This document shows, in pieces, positions 14,020 to 17,043 of a stretch of 17,043 nucleotides of DNA (the stretch's first letter is position 1; every line of letters begins with the position of its first letter). Under the pieces are notes generated by a model, which did not search any database, was not told the origin of the DNA, and was given only the letters and a program-made list of their open reading frames with translations. Source of the stretch: an uncultured Lachnospira sp. (GTDB lineage Bacteria; Bacillota; Clostridia; Lachnospirales; Lachnospiraceae); assembly GCA_934358235.1 (NCBI GenBank), contig CAKRKK010000026.1, positions 1 to 17,043 of the forward strand. Reading direction: 5' to 3'. Made by a program: the position numbers and the translations under genes.

Positions 14020-14100
14020 ATCCTTAAGTATGATGAGGGCTATAGCAATGATAACGATTCAGGTCTATAATATTCACGAACAGATACCGCATAATATAAA

Positions 14101-14129
14101 TTAACTTATAAGTATTTACTTATTATACT
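14101..14129 (+). promoter_or_regulatory. Possible second leuA promoter with a palindromic spacer
   Basis: TTAACT (14101-14106), a 17-base spacer and TATACT (14124-14129), beyond the T-box terminator. The spacer contains a perfect inverted repeat, ATAAGTA-TT-TACTTAT (14108-14123), placed as an operator would be. In AT-rich DNA this could be chance. The rest of 14020-14206 shows only a short ATTAAT palindrome (14172-14186) and the AGGAGG ribosome site at 14193-14198. Confidence 0.35.
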
Positions 14130-14206
14130 ATATGATGTAAGTGTCACGGGTATATTTGTGGCTCTGATATCATTAATATTATTAATAGAATCAGGAGGAG
14201 TAAAGA

Positions 14207-15868
14207 ATGTTTGATTACAGACAGTATAAGAGAGGCTATTTTATGCCACCAGTTGAGTGCAATGACTGGGTTAAGAAGGAGTATATTGATAAGGCACCAG
14301 TCTGGTGTTCAGTTGACTTAAGAGATGGCAACCAGGCGTTAGTAGAGCCTATGAGCCTTGATGAAAAGCTTGAGTTTTTCAATAAGCTTATAGAAGTTGG
14401 CTTTAAAGAAATAGAGATAGGATTTCCTGCTGCATCAGAGACAGAATATGAGCTCTGCCGTACACTTATAGAGAAGAATATGATTCCTGAGGATGTTACT
14501 ATACAGGTGCTTACACAGGCAAGACCTCATATTATCAAGAAAACCTTCGAGGCTGTAAAGGGCGCTCCAAGAGCAATCGTACACGTATATAACTCAACCT
14601 CCTTAGCACAAAGAGAGCAGGTATTCAGAAAGTCAAAGGAAGAGGTTAAACAGATAGCAATAGAGGGAGCTAAGCTTCTTAAGGAGCTTGCAGAAGCTGA
14701 TGGAGGCAATTTCCTTTTTGAATACAGTCCTGAGAGCTTTACAGGAACAGAACCAGAATATGCACTTGATGTATGTAACGCAGTTATAGATGTATGGCAG
14801 CCAACAAGTGATAAGAAGTGTATTATTAATCTTCCTGCAACAGTAGAGATGTCACTTCCTCATGTATTTGCAAGCCAGGTGGAATATATGAGTAAGAATC
14901 TTCATAGCCGTGAGAATGTTGTAGTATCACTTCATCCACATAATGACAGAGGAACAGGTGTGGCTGATGCAGAGCTTGGATTACTTGCAGGAGCTGACAG
15001 AATAGAAGGAACATTATTTGGAAATGGTGAAAGAACAGGTAATGTAGATATAGTTAATCTTGCCATGAATATGTATGCACAGGGAGTTGATTCAAAGCTT
15101 AACTTCTCTAATATGCCAGAGCTTTCAGAAATGTTTGAACGTCTTACACAGATGAAGATAGATGACAGACATCCATATTGTGGCAAGCTCGTATTTGCAG
15201 CATTTTCAGGTTCACATCAGGATGCTATATCTAAGGGCATGCATTATAGAATAGAGAAGGATCCATCTAAGTGGACAGTTCCTTATCTTCCTATTAATCC
15301 AGAGGATGTAGGACGTACATATGATTCAGATGTAATCAGAATAAACAGCCAGTCAGGCAAGGGTGGCGTTGCATACGTTCTTGAGCATAATTATGGAATG
15401 ATTATTCCTAAGGCGATGAGAGAGGATCTTGGATATGCCGTTAAGGATATATCAGATGTCCATCATAAGGAGCTTGCACCGGATGAAGTACTTGAGATAT
15501 TTGAAAAAAGATACAAGAAATATACTCCTGTATTCAAGATTTCTGAGGTACACTTTAAGCAGATTGATGGTATCCAGACAGAGGTTACTATTGAGCAGGC
15601 TGGAAAGAGCGTAGTTGTGGCAGCAGGTGGTAATGGACGTCTTGATGCAGTAAGTAATGCACTTGCAAAGCATTTTGGAAAGCCATGTGATGTAATGTGC
15701 TATGAAGAACATTCATTAAAGCAGGGTTCAGATTCAAGTGCCATAGCTTATGTTGGTATTAAGGGTGAAGATGGCAGTGAATACTTTGGTATAGGTATTG
15801 ACCATGATATTATCAGGGCATCTATCGATGCTGTTGAGTCTGCTATGAACAGAAGCATGAGTAACTAA
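14207..15868 (+). CDS. leuA: 2-isopropylmalate synthase, long (type 2) form
   Basis: A 553-residue enzyme that condenses acetyl-CoA with 2-oxoisovalerate, the first committed step of leucine synthesis. The TIM-barrel half contains CSVDLRDGNQALVEP (D37 with R39-D40), the metal-site HPHND (243-247), and NGERTGNVDIVNLA with N279. A linker region and a C-terminal LeuA regulatory domain (about 425-550, GKSVVVAAGGNGRLDAVSNA) follow, which binds leucine for feedback inhibition in the family. The length and the YRQYKRGYFMPP-type start fit the fungal/actinobacterial-like long class rather than the 510-residue enterobacterial type. It has a strong AGGAGG site eight bases before the ATG. Expression is controlled by the leucine T-box. 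No other leu genes follow; the gene stands alone. Confidence 0.96.
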   Translation: MFDYRQYKRGYFMPPVECNDWVKKEYIDKAPVWCSVDLRDGNQALVEPMSLDEKLEFFNKLIEVGFKEIEIGFPAASETEYELCRTLIEKNMIPEDVTIQVLTQARPHIIKKTFEAVKGAPRAIVHVYNSTSLAQREQVFRKSKEEVKQIAIEGAKLLKELAEADGGNFLFEYSPESFTGTEPEYALDVCNAVIDVWQPTSDKKCIINLPATVEMSLPHVFASQVEYMSKNLHSRENVVVSLHPHNDRGTGVADAELGLLAGADRIEGTLFGNGERTGNVDIVNLAMNMYAQGVDSKLNFSNMPELSEMFERLTQMKIDDRHPYCGKLVFAAFSGSHQDAISKGMHYRIEKDPSKWTVPYLPINPEDVGRTYDSDVIRINSQSGKGGVAYVLEHNYGMIIPKAMREDLGYAVKDISDVHHKELAPDEVLEIFEKRYKKYTPVFKISEVHFKQIDGIQTEVTIEQAGKSVVVAAGGNGRLDAVSNALAKHFGKPCDVMCYEEHSLKQGSDSSAIAYVGIKGEDGSEYFGIGIDHDIIRASIDAVESAMNRSMSN

Positions 15869-15942
15869 GAAGTAAAAATATGTTCGGGTATCTTTATTAT
15901 TGTATGATTTAATACCTAAGACAGGTATAAGGCTGTATGTAG

Positions 15943-15985
15943 AAGCAGTATGTAAAAGCTGGAAAATAGCTTTTGCATACTGCTT
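15943..15985 (+). terminator. Hairpin terminator after leuA
   Basis: An 18-base arm (15943-15960) pairs with 15968-15985 with a single wobble, around a 7-base loop. The T run after it is poor (TTATTTAT), so termination may be incomplete. The -35 box of the maf promoter lies in its right arm. Confidence 0.7.
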
Positions 15986-16001
15986 ATTTATGTGGTACAA
16001 T
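15973..16001 (+). promoter_or_regulatory. Promoter of maf, overlapping the leuA terminator
   Basis: TTGCAT (15973-15978), a 17-base spacer and TACAAT (15996-16001), with TG at 15993-15994 making an extended -10. The start would be near 16008, about 60 bases before the ATG. Confidence 0.55.
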
Positions 16002-16066
16002 AAGACGAAAACCTGTTCGCTTATTATGTGCAGGATATATTAATATAAAAGGAATGAATTATAATA

Positions 16067-16687
16067 ATGAGAAGAATTATACTTGCATCCGGATCTCCAA
16101 GAAGAAAAGAGCTTCTTGAACAGGTAGGACTTGAATTCACAGTCATAACAAGCGATGCAGATGAAACAACAGATATTACAGAGCCGGCTGCTTATGTAGA
16201 ATATCTTTCAGGTATTAAGGCAGAGGCGGTAGCTAAAGTACTAAAGCAGGAGTTTCAGTCAGGTGCCTATACCAGTATAGCTGATAAAAGCTGGATAGAA
16301 GATATAAAGGCAGGGGATTATGTAATAATCGGTGCGGACACAATAGTAAGCCATAAGGGGCATATACTTACCAAGCCAAAGGGAAAGCAGGATGCACACA
16401 ATATGCTTAGAGAGCTGTCAGGAGATAAACATCAGGTGTATACGGGTGTTACATTTGCTTACGGCGATGGAAGAAGGAAAAGCTTTTCTAGCAGGACAGA
16501 TGTGCATTGCTATGAGCTTACAGATAAAGAGATTGATGAATATATTGAAACTAAGGAGCCTATGGATAAAGCCGGGGCTTATGGAATTCAGGGGCGTTTT
16601 GCTGCCTTTATAAAGGGAATAGAAGGCGATTATAACAATGTTGTAGGCCTGCCAGTTGCCAGAGTATATCAGGAGTTAAAGCTATGA
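16067..16687 (+). CDS. maf: Maf-family nucleoside triphosphate pyrophosphatase
   Basis: A 206-residue protein. It has the family's start ILASGSPRRKELL (S8-R13), the catalytic aspartate in IIGADT (D91), KHQVYTGV (121-128) and ETKEPMDKAGAYGIQGR. Maf proteins hydrolyse dTTP, UTP or modified nucleotides to the monophosphate and pyrophosphate, limiting their incorporation. Bacillus subtilis Maf has been linked to septum formation. About 25 extra residues (about 58-83) lie between the KAEAVAK helix and GADT compared with Bacillus Maf, explaining the greater length. The stop overlaps the start of the next gene as ATGA, so translation is probably coupled. Confidence 0.93.
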   Translation: MRRIILASGSPRRKELLEQVGLEFTVITSDADETTDITEPAAYVEYLSGIKAEAVAKVLKQEFQSGAYTSIADKSWIEDIKAGDYVIIGADTIVSHKGHILTKPKGKQDAHNMLRELSGDKHQVYTGVTFAYGDGRRKSFSSRTDVHCYELTDKEIDEYIETKEPMDKAGAYGIQGRFAAFIKGIEGDYNNVVGLPVARVYQELKL

Positions 16688-17043
16688 TTAAGTTTATTGC
16701 AAGTGACCTTGATGGCACGATATTAAGGAATGGTGCACAGAAGGTCGATGATTCAACCATAGAGGTTATAAGCAGGCTTTTAGATGCCGGAATAATGTTT
16801 GCACCAGCAAGCGGACGTCAGATAGTGAGTCTTAAGAGATTGTTTGCACCAGTTAGTGACAGACTTGTATACATATCTGAGAATGGAGCGTTGAGTGAAT
16901 ACAGGGGAGAGGTCATAGCTAAAACAGCTATGGACAGGGAGCTTGCCTTAAGGATAATAGAGGATGTATATGAACAGCCTAACTGCGAAGTACTTATTTC
17001 CGGGCAGCATACGGCATATATAAAGCCAAAGACAGAGGAATAC
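16684..17043 (+). CDS. Cof-type HAD-superfamily phosphatase, N-terminal part
   Basis: The ATG at 16684 overlaps the maf stop (ATGA), with AGGAG at 16671-16675. 120 codons are visible and the frame is open at the window edge. HAD motif I is IASDLDGT with D8 as nucleophile and D10 as acid/base. Motif II is FAPASGRQ. The layout, with a cap region starting after VYISENGA, fits the Cof/type IIB family, which dephosphorylates sugar phosphates and other small phosphorylated metabolites. The substrate cannot be predicted. Motifs III and IV lie beyond the window. Confidence 0.9.
   Translation, partial: MIKFIASDLDGTILRNGAQKVDDSTIEVISRLLDAGIMFAPASGRQIVSLKRLFAPVSDRLVYISENGALSEYRGEVIAKTAMDRELALRIIEDVYEQPNCEVLISGQHTAYIKPKTEEY

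Overview
The window is about 17 kb of low-GC DNA from a Gram-positive anaerobe. Lachnospiraceae is the most likely family, possibly the pectin-using Lachnospira/Eubacterium eligens group. The grounds are the YebC, DUF1292, Maf and T-box-controlled leuA gene set, AGGAGG-type ribosome binding sites, and heavy use of AGA and ATA codons. The placement is an inference and no species can be fixed. Nearly all genes lie on the + strand. I see no rRNA, tRNA, CRISPR array, prophage or insertion sequence. Most of the window reads as stable chromosomal backbone.

Region 1 (1-2505): the tail of a HIT-family hydrolase ends at a strong terminator. The promoter of an EAL-type cyclic-di-GMP phosphodiesterase with a degenerate GGDEF domain partly overlaps that terminator, and a YebC-family gene follows. 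Region 2 (2506-8854): a hairpin-rich 373-base gap precedes five same-strand genes with no obvious terminator between them. They are a PilZ cyclic-di-GMP receptor, a zinc-ribbon/HTH protein like the flagellar-operon protein YvyF, a large cytoplasmic beta-propeller resembling family 11 rhamnogalacturonan lyases, a GreA-like elongation factor, and a UvrD/PcrA-type helicase carrying nine 12-bp repeats in its coding sequence.

Region 3 (8886-10187): a minus-strand DUF1292 gene diverges from an Lrp/AsnC regulator. The control region between them holds two promoters, a pair of 13-bp direct repeats 21 bp apart, and a perfect terminator just upstream of the regulator. Region 4 (10190-13652): a MoxR ATPase, DUF58 protein and polytopic DUF4129-like membrane protein form a tight operon. 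Region 5 (13687-15868): a strong promoter, a leucine T-box leader (specifier CTC, antiterminator bulge TGGT) and a terminator control leuA. A second possible promoter with a palindromic spacer lies beyond the terminator. Region 6 (15943-17043): a Maf nucleotide pyrophosphatase overlaps by ATGA with a Cof-type HAD phosphatase that runs off the window.

Three themes stand out. Cyclic-di-GMP turnover and sensing genes sit close together in regions 1-2. At three operon borders a promoter partly overlaps the preceding terminator. Leucine biosynthesis appears to be under layered control. I found no clearly new multi-gene system. The most intriguing items are the Gre-helicase pair, the repeat tract in the helicase, the terminator in front of the Lrp-like gene, and the hairpin cluster before the PilZ gene.
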